Positions 42,099 to 50,352 of a DNA stretch of 64,000 nt are shown here, piece by piece. Source of the stretch: Neobacillus kokaensis (lineage in GTDB: Bacteria; Bacillota; Bacilli; Bacillales; Cytobacillaceae); contig NZ_BNDS01000008.1 in the NCBI RefSeq assembly GCF_014656545.1, positions 45,110-109,109 on the forward strand, read 5' to 3'. Below the pieces are notes generated by a model. It worked only from the letters and a program-made list of their open reading frames with translations. It was not told the origin of the DNA and did no database searches. A program made the position numbers and the translations under genes. Position 1 is the first letter of the stretch. Each line of letters begins with the position of its first letter.

Positions 42099-42353
42099 TT
42101 GGACAAATTCATAATTATTATGATAAATCAGCAATTCCACTATAAAACTCCATTAAATATCTATCTGGGGTTGGAAATTTCAAGGTTTGTATCAGGCCTT
42201 CTTCCCTTATTATGTGACTGGTGAAATGAAAAGAAGCGTATCAAACGAACGATACGCTTCTCCGGAGGTGCAATACGGCTGCAGGCTATGGTGAGAGAAA
42301 TCTCTGTCTCTCAATGATAAAATATGCATAAAGAATAAAGATGATTGGACAAG
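42099..42353. repeat. Hairpin repeat element, copy 3
   Basis: A 255-bp copy bounded by TTGGACAA. The GAAGCGTATC hairpin is intact, while the segment after it is shortened. Confidence 0.8.
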
Positions 42354-42633
42354 CGTTGATTTCCAAAAAAAATATTTTAATAAAACATTAGACCTTTATA
42401 CTGCAGGATCGCTTAACCAGATGTCCAGAACAGTCTTCCGCCATCAAGTGTTTTAATGAAACAACAAAAAAGCCAATTTCTCTCCAGAGAAAAGTTTTTT
42501 CAACAGGCTAAACATTTTTTAATAGTTAGTCGATAATACTAGCGGAACTTGTTTTTCTCCAAAGTAAGTCTAGTATTATTTCACCTGAGCTGTCCTTTTA
42601 CCGGCAGCTCATTTTATGAAGTAAATGAACCAT
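42354..42633. other. Gene-free stretch
   Basis: No gene is supported. GAGCTG/CAGCTC (about 42588-42610) forms a small hairpin followed by ATTTTAT; nothing else was identified. Confidence 0.3.
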
Positions 42634-42669
42634 AAAAAAATGCGTGAATCCTTTCTGGATTAACGCATC
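42634..42669 (-). terminator. Terminator of the first VOC gene
   Basis: ATGCGT and the inner GGATT/AATCC arms form an imperfect stem, and the minus transcript ends in seven U residues. Confidence 0.8.
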
Positions 42670-42711
42670 GTTTGTGAAAGAAACTATCTCATTAAAAATG
42701 AATTGTCCTTT

Positions 42712-43125
42712 TTACCCATTCGCAGCATGTGGATCCATGTACATAACTTCCCAATAATGCCCATCCAAATCCTGATAGCTCCTGTAACACATGAAGCCAT
42801 GATCGCTAGGGTCGCTTGTTTCTTTACCACCTGCTGCTATCGCCTTATCTACTATTTCGTTTACTTGTTCCCTGCTTTCAGCGGATAGAGCGATAATAAC
42901 TCCTGTCGTTTCGTGGGTATCAGGTAACTCCTTTTTCGTAAACGTTTTAAAAAAGGACTGGACCAACAGCATCGCAAAGATATTCTCGCCTATTATCATA
43001 CAGGCTGCCTTTTCATCAGTGAATTGAGGGTTGAATTCATATCCAATTTGCTTATAAAACTCCATTGACTTTTGTAAGTCTTTCACCGGCAAGTTAACAA
43101 ATATTTGATTTGATTGTACTCCCAC
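42712..43125 (-). CDS. VOC-family (glyoxalase-like) protein
   Basis: A 137-residue protein of the vicinal oxygen chelate fold with two beta-alpha-beta-beta-beta modules. FVNLPVKDLQKSMEFYKQIGY at the start and HYWEVMYMDP at the end carry family patterns. The substrate is unknown. GTG start with GGAGGAATGATCA upstream. It is the last of three VOC genes read in the same direction behind an AraC regulator. Confidence 0.85.
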   Translation of the reverse strand: MGVQSNQIFVNLPVKDLQKSMEFYKQIGYEFNPQFTDEKAACMIIGENIFAMLLVQSFFKTFTKKELPDTHETTGVIIALSAESREQVNEIVDKAIAAGGKETSDPSDHGFMCYRSYQDLDGHYWEVMYMDPHAANG

Positions 43126-43168
43126 TGATCATTCCTCCATTTTTTAAAAGTTCTCATGAAACAACTGT

Positions 43169-43553
43169 TTATTGACCTTTCTCCATCACGGCAAAATAAT
43201 TATTTTCATCATCCGCAAAGTTGAACACCTCTGCCAGAAGGCATGTTTACGATCTCCCCAACGGTGACGTTCTTATTTGATAGGTTTTGATAAAGATTAT
43301 CGAGATTGTCAGTAAAGAACATTAAGGAAGGTGTGCCAAGATTCAATTCAGGGCTCATCTTAGCGATTAGGGCTTTGTCGTGAAGAACAATACTCGTCTC
43401 AACATCATTTGCCGGTGCGATTTCAATCCATCTCATTCCCTGACCGTTATTTTCGTCCGCTTTCATGACAAATCCGGCTTTTTCTGTCCAGAATGTAACC
43501 GCCTCATCCTGATTATTGACATACAGCATAATCTGACTAACTACATTAATCAT
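43169..43553 (-). pseudogene. VOC-family gene with a one-base frameshift
   Basis: The first 108 codons encode a normal VOC protein (VSQIMLYVNNQDEAVTFW). At about 43228-43229 one extra C (G on the coding strand) shifts the frame and ends it nine codons later. Removing it restores RVFNFADDENNYFAVMEKGQ-stop at 43169, a natural VOC ending. The gene is therefore recently broken, or the base is a sequence error. GGAGGG precedes the ATG at 43553. Confidence 0.85.
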
Positions 43554-43583
43554 TTTTTACCCTCCCTTATTCCATTTTTTCCC

Positions 43584-43985
43584 TTATAGGATTTCACTAT
43601 CTGCGGTAATCATCCAGGATACACCATATTGATCTTGGACTTCTCCGTAATAGCCAAAAGGCTGCAGTTCCAGAGGGAATCTCACATTTCCTCCTAATGC
43701 AAGCTTTTGAAATGCTTCCCTGGCCTCTGCTTCGGTTTTGTAGGATATATTCAGCAATACATCGCTTCCATCGGGGGTGGATTTCATGGTATCCGCCATG
43801 AAAATGGCATTACCATCGGCTATAGACAAACATAAATGGATCACTTTGTCCTTAGGGTCTCCCTGTTCACCCATTACTTCGCCATGTGTGATAATCGATA
43901 CAATTTCCCCGCCCAGCGAGCGGGTATAAAACTCTGCCTGAGACCTTGCATCCGTCGATAATAAAAATGGCGTTAATGTTCCCAT
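43584..43985 (-). CDS. VOC-family protein, PhnB-like
   Basis: A 133-residue PhnB/glyoxalase-type protein: TPFLLSTDARSQAEFYTRSLGG at the start, HLCLSIADGNAIFMAD in the middle and DQYGVSWMI near the end. The fold is clear; the reaction is not. AGGAGG lies before the ATG. It is the first of the three VOC genes and is followed 30 bp on by the frameshifted one. Confidence 0.85.
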   Translation of the reverse strand: MGTLTPFLLSTDARSQAEFYTRSLGGEIVSIITHGEVMGEQGDPKDKVIHLCLSIADGNAIFMADTMKSTPDGSDVLLNISYKTEAEAREAFQKLALGGNVRFPLELQPFGYYGEVQDQYGVSWMITADSEIL

Positions 43986-44058
43986 AATAACCTCCTTTCA
44001 TTTTTGATTTGCATCACCTTATATATCAATATTAACATTTTCAGAATGTTTTAATTTC

Positions 44059-44847
44059 TTATGGATTGCTATCTTTTATGCGTTGAAGGAAATTATCCAT
44101 TAATCTCGGAATGGAAATGAGAATTGGCGGGTCATCGAGTTGAGCTGCACGGAGATGTAGTTCTTGGTGTGGGACTTGTACATTCCCAGTAACCAGGATG
44201 GGACCAGTCGGCTTATACCTTAATGTTGTATGGGGAACCAGGAAGTTTTGGGCTTTCATTCCCCATGGAACAGAGGTTGCAAACAAATAATAAAGTCCAG
44301 GTTTAACATTATGAAACTGAAATTCTCCAAGGAAAAAAAGGAGTGTCCCATAAAGGGGAAGGCCTTCCGGAATGGGTTTTGGAAATAAGCCGACTAAGAT
44401 TACCCCTTCAAACTCTTCTTCCGTAAAGACGGTTCCATTAACGGATAGGAAGCTATTCACACTATGTTGAAGTTTTGTTTCTCTTTCCAGCCCATGCAGA
44501 GAGTTCAGTAAGTTTTCAGCCTGCTCCTGGGTATTGCGGAAATAGGCAGGCGTCACGCCGTCACTTTTGCTAAACCGGGTAGTAAACGTTCCTAAACTTT
44601 GTTGTCCGATCTCTAAACTAATATCCCGGACACTCATATTTGTGTTTAGCAATAACTCCTTTGCACGCTGCAGCCGCATGGAGGAAACAAAATATAAAGG
44701 CGAAAGGCCCGTTTCTTCTTTAAAAATCCTGCTAAAATGATAGGGACTATACGATACATGGCTGGCCAATATGTCGAGTGTGATATGGTCATAAAGGTGT
44801 GTTTGAATATAATGAATGGCCTCTTTCATTTCAATTTGTCTACTCAT
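44059..44847 (-). CDS. AraC-family transcriptional regulator
   Basis: A 262-residue regulator with its DNA-binding domain at the N-terminus: two helix-turn-helix units in about residues 8-105 (ILASHVSYSPYHFSRIFKEE and ISLEIGQQSLGTFTTRFSKS). The C-terminal 140 residues probably sense a ligand. The frame opens at 44901, but GAGGTGA just upstream of ATG 44847 and the domain boundary support the shorter form. It probably controls the following VOC genes. Confidence 0.85.
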   Translation of the reverse strand: MSRQIEMKEAIHYIQTHLYDHITLDILASHVSYSPYHFSRIFKEETGLSPLYFVSSMRLQRAKELLLNTNMSVRDISLEIGQQSLGTFTTRFSKSDGVTPAYFRNTQEQAENLLNSLHGLERETKLQHSVNSFLSVNGTVFTEEEFEGVILVGLFPKPIPEGLPLYGTLLFFLGEFQFHNVKPGLYYLFATSVPWGMKAQNFLVPHTTLRYKPTGPILVTGNVQVPHQELHLRAAQLDDPPILISIPRLMDNFLQRIKDSNP

Positions 44848-45003
44848 TGCTACTCTCACCTCTGCATCCATCATTAAATAGGAGCTCACTAATTTGATCA
44901 AGTTTGACTACTAATATCTAATCCTTATGGTCTTGTCGTGGGAATTGTTTATATATCGCATATAAACCATACATTAATACTAATATATTTAAAGGAAGTG
45001 TAG

Positions 45004-45255
45004 CTAAAGAATATGACCAATCAGTAGTATACACCCACCAGCCAAAAAAAGTAGAATCAAGAAAATAACAGATAATGCAAACAGCCTTTGGAATGGATAT
45101 CTTTTTTCAATTAAGAACGTACCAGCCACCAGTAAGCCGTAAATAATGGCCATACCTAAAAGTAACAACCACCCGTTCCATTTAAAAAATGCAGCTGCAC
45201 CTAGTGCCAATAAAGAAACCATAATAATAAAAAGCAGCACATTTTCTTTTTTCAA
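45004..45255 (-). CDS. Small membrane protein
   Basis: An 83-residue protein with three predicted transmembrane helices. The frame opens at 45279, but GGGGGAGG (45275-45268) selects the TTG at 45255, giving MKKENVLLF. Not recognised. It lies upstream of the AraC gene on the same strand. Confidence 0.6.
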   Translation of the reverse strand: MKKENVLLFIIMVSLLALGAAAFFKWNGWLLLLGMAIIYGLLVAGTFLIEKRYPFQRLFALSVIFLILLFLAGGCILLIGHIL

Positions 45256-45325
45256 CCAACCTACCTCCCCCACCTCCATACATAAATCAACATATTATTC
45301 TAAATTTTAGAAACATTTACTGTAA

Positions 45326-45354
45326 AGAAAAAATCCCTTCTCGTTCGAAAGGGC
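45326..45354 (-). terminator. Terminator-like hairpin downstream of the YitT gene
   Basis: CCCTTTC faces GAAGGG around a short loop, and the minus transcript continues into six U residues. Confidence 0.65.
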
Positions 45355-45512
45355 AATCTCGGGTTTACTTAAAAGATACAGCAGCTAGTGCTGCCTCATT
45401 AGGTTCACCTATACTACTTGCATAAGTCATTACATAAATATTCCACAAAGATTCCCTTTAGCCAATCGATAAAGGAGACCTTTGTGGGATTTTATGGTAA
45501 ATTCGTTTTGTT

Positions 45513-46385
45513 CTAATGAATATTACGCTTTCTGAAATTACCACCCTTCACTTCTGCTACATCATATACCGTTACAAAAGCTTCTTCGTCAATTTCATTA
45601 ATGATTTCTTTTATTTTGCTATCTTCTAAGCGGTTAATGACACATGTAATTTCCTTAAATTTTTCTTTGGAATATCCGCCAAAAACTTCATTGTACGTTG
45701 CACTTCGACCTAAGCGCTCGCGTATAGTCTCCACCATTAATTCCGGCTGAGTGGTGATAATTTTAAAGGTTTTGGAGCCGCTTAACCCTTCTTCCACGAT
45801 GTGAATCACTTTAGAAGCAATATAGTAAGCGATCGCCGACAGTATCGCCCCTTGAAGGCCGAATACGATAGAAACAAAAATAAAGACAAACAGGTTTAAA
45901 AAAAGAATGAAATCACTTGTCCCAAACGGTAATTTTCTGGCTAGCAGCACAGCGAGCATATCAATACCATCTAATGCACCGCCATTACGTAAGGCTACCC
46001 CCATTCCAATACCGAGGATAATACCGCCAACAACCGTTATTAACAGGGTGTCCCCTTCAATAATCGCCGGCATATCGTGCATGAGACTTGTACCAACAGC
46101 TAGTGAAGCGATGCCGATCATCGAATACATAGCAAAGCTTTTGCCAATTTGTTGATATCCTAACCAAATAAAAGGAATATTAATAATTCCAATAAGAACT
46201 CCTAATGGTAAGCCAAATAATTCGGAACTAACGATACTAAGACCCGTCACGCCCCCATCAGATACATTGTTTGGGATTAACACCGTTTCTAGTCCGTAGG
46301 CTGCTATAAATCCCCCAATAATGATGGCCAATCCTCGTAGTATCATTTTCAGTGTTTTGCGCTTTTGCTTATTGATGCTCCCCAT
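45513..46385 (-). CDS. YitT family membrane protein
   Basis: A 290-residue protein with five or six N-terminal transmembrane helices (YitT/DUF161) and a soluble C-terminal DUF2179 domain (about residues 200-285, TTQPELMVETIRERLGRSAT). The function is unknown; relatives are common as paralogues in Bacillus. ATG 46397 is possible, but ATG 46385 has GAGGA at better distance. Confidence 0.88.
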   Translation of the reverse strand: MGSINKQKRKTLKMILRGLAIIIGGFIAAYGLETVLIPNNVSDGGVTGLSIVSSELFGLPLGVLIGIINIPFIWLGYQQIGKSFAMYSMIGIASLAVGTSLMHDMPAIIEGDTLLITVVGGIILGIGMGVALRNGGALDGIDMLAVLLARKLPFGTSDFILFLNLFVFIFVSIVFGLQGAILSAIAYYIASKVIHIVEEGLSGSKTFKIITTQPELMVETIRERLGRSATYNEVFGGYSKEKFKEITCVINRLEDSKIKEIINEIDEEAFVTVYDVAEVKGGNFRKRNIH

Positions 46386-46515
46386 ATCATTCCTCATTTC
46401 ATACGTTTTCGCTTATTTAAGATTATCATAAAAGCATTCGATTCCTTAGAATAACAGCTCGTCTCCTTCTATTGTTTTTTCAAGATAGTAATAAAATCCC
46501 GTTATTTTTATGATG

Positions 46516-46771
46516 ACCATGTACATAATTATTAATAGAAACTGCAATAAAATTCCATTAATCCTCTAGTGTTAGAAATTTTAAGGTATCATATTTATTT
46601 ATGCTCTAAAGGTCTGATCAAATAAAAAGAAGCGTATCAAACGAACGATACGCTTCTCTGGAGGTATCCCAATGTGCAGGAGGTGCCATACGGCGGTGCA
46701 GGCTTATGGTGTGAGAGATCTCTGTCTCTCTATGATAAAATATGCATAGAGAATAAAGATGATTGGACAAG
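46516..46771. repeat. Hairpin repeat element, copy 4 (remote)
   Basis: A copy of the element from the YjcZ cluster, 4.2 kb away. The left boundary is degenerate, the right boundary TTGGACAAG is intact, and the GAAGCGTATC/GATACGCTTC hairpin is at about 46630-46660. Here GGAGG-ATG after the hairpin opens a 25-codon frame. No YjcZ gene is next to it. Confidence 0.75.
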
Positions 46772-46845
46772 CGTGGAATATCAAAAAAATTATTTTAATA
46801 AAATATTATTTCAACAATTTATGCTCAATCGTTCGGTTTTCCTGT

Positions 46846-47087
46846 TTAATCCAAATCGGTAAATAATACATTCTTATTAGCCCAACTCTTTAAAACATCT
46901 TTACACCTATTCACTGTAATTTTTAAAATCCAGGTTTTATAAGCCGATTCATTTCGAAAGGTATCCATTTTTTCATAACACTTAAAAAATACATCTTGTG
47001 CCACATCTTCTGCTAATCGCCTTTTTTTAGATAAGAATAAGCCACCCTGATTACATCATTTCCATATGTTCTCATTAGCCATTTTAA
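46846..47087 (-). pseudogene. ECF sigma factor fragment
   Basis: The minus strand encodes an unmistakable sigma region 2 (DVIRVAYSYLKK, then RRLAEDVAQDVFFKCYEKMD and KTWILKITVNRCKDVL). A one-base slip in a run of seven T at 47022-47028 breaks the frame, region 4 is missing, and there is no start. The remnant ends at TAA 46846. Confidence 0.8.
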
Positions 47088-47203
47088 AAATAAATTGCAT
47101 ACAATTCCCCATCAAAGCCATTATATTTTCCACTTCGTTCTTTACCACCAGAAGAAAAACCAACGATTTCGCCTTCATTATTTCCGCTGCATATACGACA
47201 TAA
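47084..47203 (-). pseudogene. GNAT acetyltransferase C-terminal fragment
   Basis: The frame reads NEGEIVGFSSGGKERSGKY and then DGELYAIYF before TAA. GEIVGF and GELYAIY are typical strands of GNAT acetyltransferases around the acetyl-CoA site. The rest of the gene is absent, and the fragment abuts the sigma factor relic. Confidence 0.7.
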
Positions 47204-47385
47204 TACCATTTAATAAACCCTTCTTTTTGAACTGCCTGCTTCCCGTTGGTGGGATAAGAATACGTGCTGCCAGTAACAACGCATTATTAAACGAAAGCTA
47301 CCCGTTTGTACAATAAGTACATACCTTATTCGGAAAAGGTAACAATACAATTCATTAGATAAAGACGTAGAGAGGTGTATTTAAA

Positions 47386-47802
47386 ATGAAGAAGATACCA
47401 ATCGCTTTTATCCTATCTCTTTTTCTTATTTCTTGTTTTCAAGCAACAACTGCTTTATCAGATCAACCTACCCAAGACTCTAAAGAGCTTAGGTTACAGG
47501 ATATGCTTATGAACTTGCTTTCTCCTTATATTGATAAAGATTTACATAACTATTATTATCCAAAGATTTTTAGTGATTTCTCACCTTCTGTTGCTCCCTG
47601 GAAAATTGAAGTGATTGAAACAAAAAGAGTAAATGGTTTCCGTGGTTTTATTTTGGATATCACCTTTGAAATTGAGCCAACCGATGGTGGACACTGGGTT
47701 TCAATAGGGAAGGACCGAATGACTTATAGAATTTCTTATGGTCCAGAGGTGAAATTGATTAATCATACTCACTTAGCTACATATAAATATCCTCCAGAAT
47801 AA
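47386..47802 (+). CDS. DUF3888 secreted protein
   Basis: A 138-residue exported protein. The signal peptide (about residues 1-23; a Cys in ISCF could make it a lipoprotein, though the lipobox is poor) is followed by LQDMLMNLLSPYIDKDLHNYY and ITFEIEPTDGGHWVSIGKD, matching DUF3888 of Bacillus. The function is unknown. AGAGGTG precedes the ATG, and a terminator follows. Confidence 0.8.
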   Translation: MKKIPIAFILSLFLISCFQATTALSDQPTQDSKELRLQDMLMNLLSPYIDKDLHNYYYPKIFSDFSPSVAPWKIEVIETKRVNGFRGFILDITFEIEPTDGGHWVSIGKDRMTYRISYGPEVKLINHTHLATYKYPPE

Positions 47803-47852
47803 TGGCATAATTATATCTCCTTATAGAACTATTTTGACATTTAGCTCAATAA

Positions 47853-47886
47853 CAAAAGGCTGCCGTTTGTGGCAGCCTTCTTTTCT
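47853..47886 (+). terminator. Terminator of the DUF3888 gene
   Basis: AAGGCTGCC pairs with GGCAGCCTT around a 6-nt loop, then CTTTTCTTT. Confidence 0.85.
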
Positions 47887-48303
47887 TTAAGAAATGCACC
47901 CTCTAGTGTAAGTACATTATTTCACAATCTTGACTTTAAAATGGAGCTGCTGAAAATCAGCAAACTCATTTTGGTGAAAATTTCCTATTTTTAATAAAGG
48001 GAAGATTAATATTCCCTCATCCCCACCCCCATAATTCCTTAGAAACTCCAATATTTTAGGTTTCATCTAGGGAATATGATTAAAATGAAATCAGGGAATT
48101 ATACAATGCAATTTATTCTGTTCAAATCGCAAAGTTTTGTGTGGCCCTTAAACTTTCACTAATAAAAAATTATAGAAATTAATAGACACTTCAGATGAAT
48201 TTAATCTCTCCTTAATAAAAACTAAAAGTCATTATATTATAGTTGATTTTGGTGATGAAAATAGGGCTTTGATAATAATGGTTACCAAAAAGGAGATGAG
48301 TTT
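47887..48303. other. Gene-free upstream region
   Basis: About 415 bp of AT-rich DNA without a supported gene. TATTATA at about 48233 could be a -10 for the following membrane-protein gene. Nothing else was identified. Confidence 0.3.
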
Positions 48304-49842
48304 TTGTCAAAAAATTTATCAGCTACTGAAAATACCGTACTGCAAGAACCAGTTGTAAAACAATTGTTTAGCAAGGTGCCAGAAGTAACTATTTTCTTCT
48401 GGATCATTAAGATTTTATGTACAACTGTTGGTGAAACGTTTGCCGATTTCCTTAACTTCAACCTTGGATTTGGATTAACTAACACTACAATCATTATGGG
48501 AATAGCATTTTTCATTGTGTTGTTTCTTCAATTTAGAGCAAAGAAATACGTTTCAGGCATTTATTGGACAACGGTTGTGCTTATAAGCGTGTTTGGAACG
48601 TTGGTAACAGATAATTTGACTGACGGTATAGGTGTACCTCTCGAGATAAGCACAGCCGTTTTTTCCGTACTTCTAGGATTAACTTTTCTATTTTGGTATC
48701 TAAGTGAAAAAACACTCTCGATACACTCAATCTTTACAACAAAAAGAGAAGTATCCTATTGGCTTACCATACTTTTCACATTTGCACTCGGAACTGCAGT
48801 CGGTGACTTATATTCCGAACAACTAGGGCTTGGTTATCTTAATACTGGATTAACTGTAATTATTATCCTATCCTGTATATTCTTAGCGTGGAAAATGAAA
48901 CTTGATGGTGTACTAGCATTTTGGATTGCGTATATTTTGACTCGTCCTCTAGGAGCATCATTAGGAGATTTCCTTTCCCAACCAAAAGTTAATGGCGGGT
49001 TAGGGTTGGGTACAACTGTGACTAGTGTCATTTTTCTTGTAGCTATCTTAGCAATTATAGTTTTTCTTGCTGTTACAAAAATTGATATACATGCAAAAAG
49101 CAAAACAACAAAAACAGGACGACCTAATGGAAGCAAAAAAAATGTTATGAATCAAACCATTGCGGCACTGTGTATTTTCTTAATTGTTGGTATAGGCGGT
49201 TATATGTGGAGAAGTAATTCTATAGCATCGCAAACAGTTTCTTCACAAGCTTCATTAGGTAGACAATTAACAGGATTTATTAAAATTGAAAATGATATGC
49301 TAACGGAAGTAAACTCAAATAACTTTAGTTCAGCTAAAACAAGTGCGGATGATTTAGAACATCAATGGGACACATCAGAAGCTAAACTTAGAAAGATCGA
49401 TGGCACCACATGGACTAAATTAGATGGTACGATTGACGTTGTATTAGCAGCTGCTCGTTCGGCCAATCCAGATGCCAGCAAGTGTAAAGTTGCACTAAAC
49501 AATTCACTCAGCGTCCTAAACACCGCAAATAAATTATCAGTAAATGCTTCTTCAACAACATTAGTTGGACAATTAACTGCTTTCGCTACAATTGAAAATA
49601 CTATGCTAAAAGATGTTAACTCCAAAAACTTTTCTTTAGCGAAGAAAAGTGCGGACGATTTGGAACATCAATGGGATTCAGAAGAGCCTAAACTTAGGAA
49701 AATAGATGGTACCACTTGGACAAAAATTGATGGAACCATTGACGTAGTGTTGGCTACAGTTCGTTCATCAAGCCCTGATGTCAGCAAGTCCAAATCTGCA
49801 CTTACCAATTCGCTCAGTATCATAAATATTGCAAATGAATAG
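48304..49842 (+). CDS. COG4705-like membrane protein with duplicated C-terminal domain
   Basis: A 512-residue protein. The N-terminal 260 residues form about eight transmembrane helices in two similar halves, each with a TTVGETFADFL or TAVGDLYSEQLG motif and a following LGFGL or LGLGYL turn, typical of COG4705 proteins. After a further helix (about 285-302) come two near-identical soluble repeats of about 85 residues (each with ADDLEHQWD and LRKIDGTTWTK). TTG start with GGAGATGAG upstream. The function is unknown. The C-terminal repeats resemble wall-facing helical sensor domains. Confidence 0.8.
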   Translation: MSKNLSATENTVLQEPVVKQLFSKVPEVTIFFWIIKILCTTVGETFADFLNFNLGFGLTNTTIIMGIAFFIVLFLQFRAKKYVSGIYWTTVVLISVFGTLVTDNLTDGIGVPLEISTAVFSVLLGLTFLFWYLSEKTLSIHSIFTTKREVSYWLTILFTFALGTAVGDLYSEQLGLGYLNTGLTVIIILSCIFLAWKMKLDGVLAFWIAYILTRPLGASLGDFLSQPKVNGGLGLGTTVTSVIFLVAILAIIVFLAVTKIDIHAKSKTTKTGRPNGSKKNVMNQTIAALCIFLIVGIGGYMWRSNSIASQTVSSQASLGRQLTGFIKIENDMLTEVNSNNFSSAKTSADDLEHQWDTSEAKLRKIDGTTWTKLDGTIDVVLAAARSANPDASKCKVALNNSLSVLNTANKLSVNASSTTLVGQLTAFATIENTMLKDVNSKNFSLAKKSADDLEHQWDSEEPKLRKIDGTTWTKIDGTIDVVLATVRSSSPDVSKSKSALTNSLSIINIANE

Positions 49843-49851
49843 AAAATTCTC

Positions 49852-49877
49852 AGGAATCGCAAAAGCGGTTCCTTTTT
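49852..49877 (+). terminator. Terminator of the COG4705-like gene
   Basis: AGGAATCGC and GCGGTTCCT pair around AAAA and run into seven T residues. A second AAAAGCC/GGCTTTT hairpin lies at about 49910-49937. Confidence 0.85.
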
Positions 49878-49954
49878 TTATGAGACAACCCCATTTTAAT
49901 TGTCAAAAGCGAAAAAGCCATAGTTTAAGGCTTTTAAAGAATGTAACAGATTAT

Positions 49955-49984
49955 ACTTAAACAAACCTGCCAGTTTGTTTAAGT
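49955..49984. promoter_or_regulatory. Perfect 12-bp inverted repeat, operator-like
   Basis: ACTTAAACAAAC and GTTTGTTTAAGT flank a 6-bp centre. The size and the AAAC/GTTT ends recall TetR-family operators. It abuts the truncated HAD gene, so it may be left from a deleted regulator region. It could also act as a hairpin. Confidence 0.45.
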
Positions 49985-50256
49985 GTAATACTATAGTGGC
50001 TCCTCATGTTTCCAAATGGTCTGCTATAAACAGCTTACTTCCCGCATTACGAATAAGTCCAAAAGAAGTCGCAGCCATTGGAGACGGACCCAATGATATA
50101 GAGATGCTTCGTCACGTCGGAACTGGTGTCGCAATGGGAAACGCTGCCGAAGAGATTAAAGTAGCAGCTGATTTCGTTACAGGACACCACGAAAATGATG
50201 GATTAGAATTTATAGAACGTTATCTGCTTAAATCATACGAATCAATTGTGGTTTAG
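49975..50256 (+). pseudogene. Truncated Cof-type HAD hydrolase
   Basis: Only the C-terminal 80 residues of a HAD-IIB sugar/nucleotide phosphatase remain: KWSAINSLLPAL with the motif III lysine, then AAIGDGPNDIEMLRHVG with motif IV acids and AMGNAAEEIKVAADFVT. The N-terminal catalytic DxD and the cap domain are missing, so it cannot be active. The homology begins right after the inverted repeat at 49955-49984. Confidence 0.85.
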
Positions 50257-50269
50257 GGTTATTTTAAAA

Positions 50270-50323
50270 TAAAAAAAATGACAGTTGTGGTCTATTTTGT
50301 TAGATTCATACCTGTCATTTTTT
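50270..50323 (-). terminator. Terminator of the amidohydrolase operon
   Basis: AAATGACAG pairs with CTGTCATTT across a 26-nt loop, with U-rich flanks in the minus transcript. Confidence 0.65.
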
Positions 50324-50352
50324 ACATTATTGGAAGAAGCCTTTGTTTTTTA

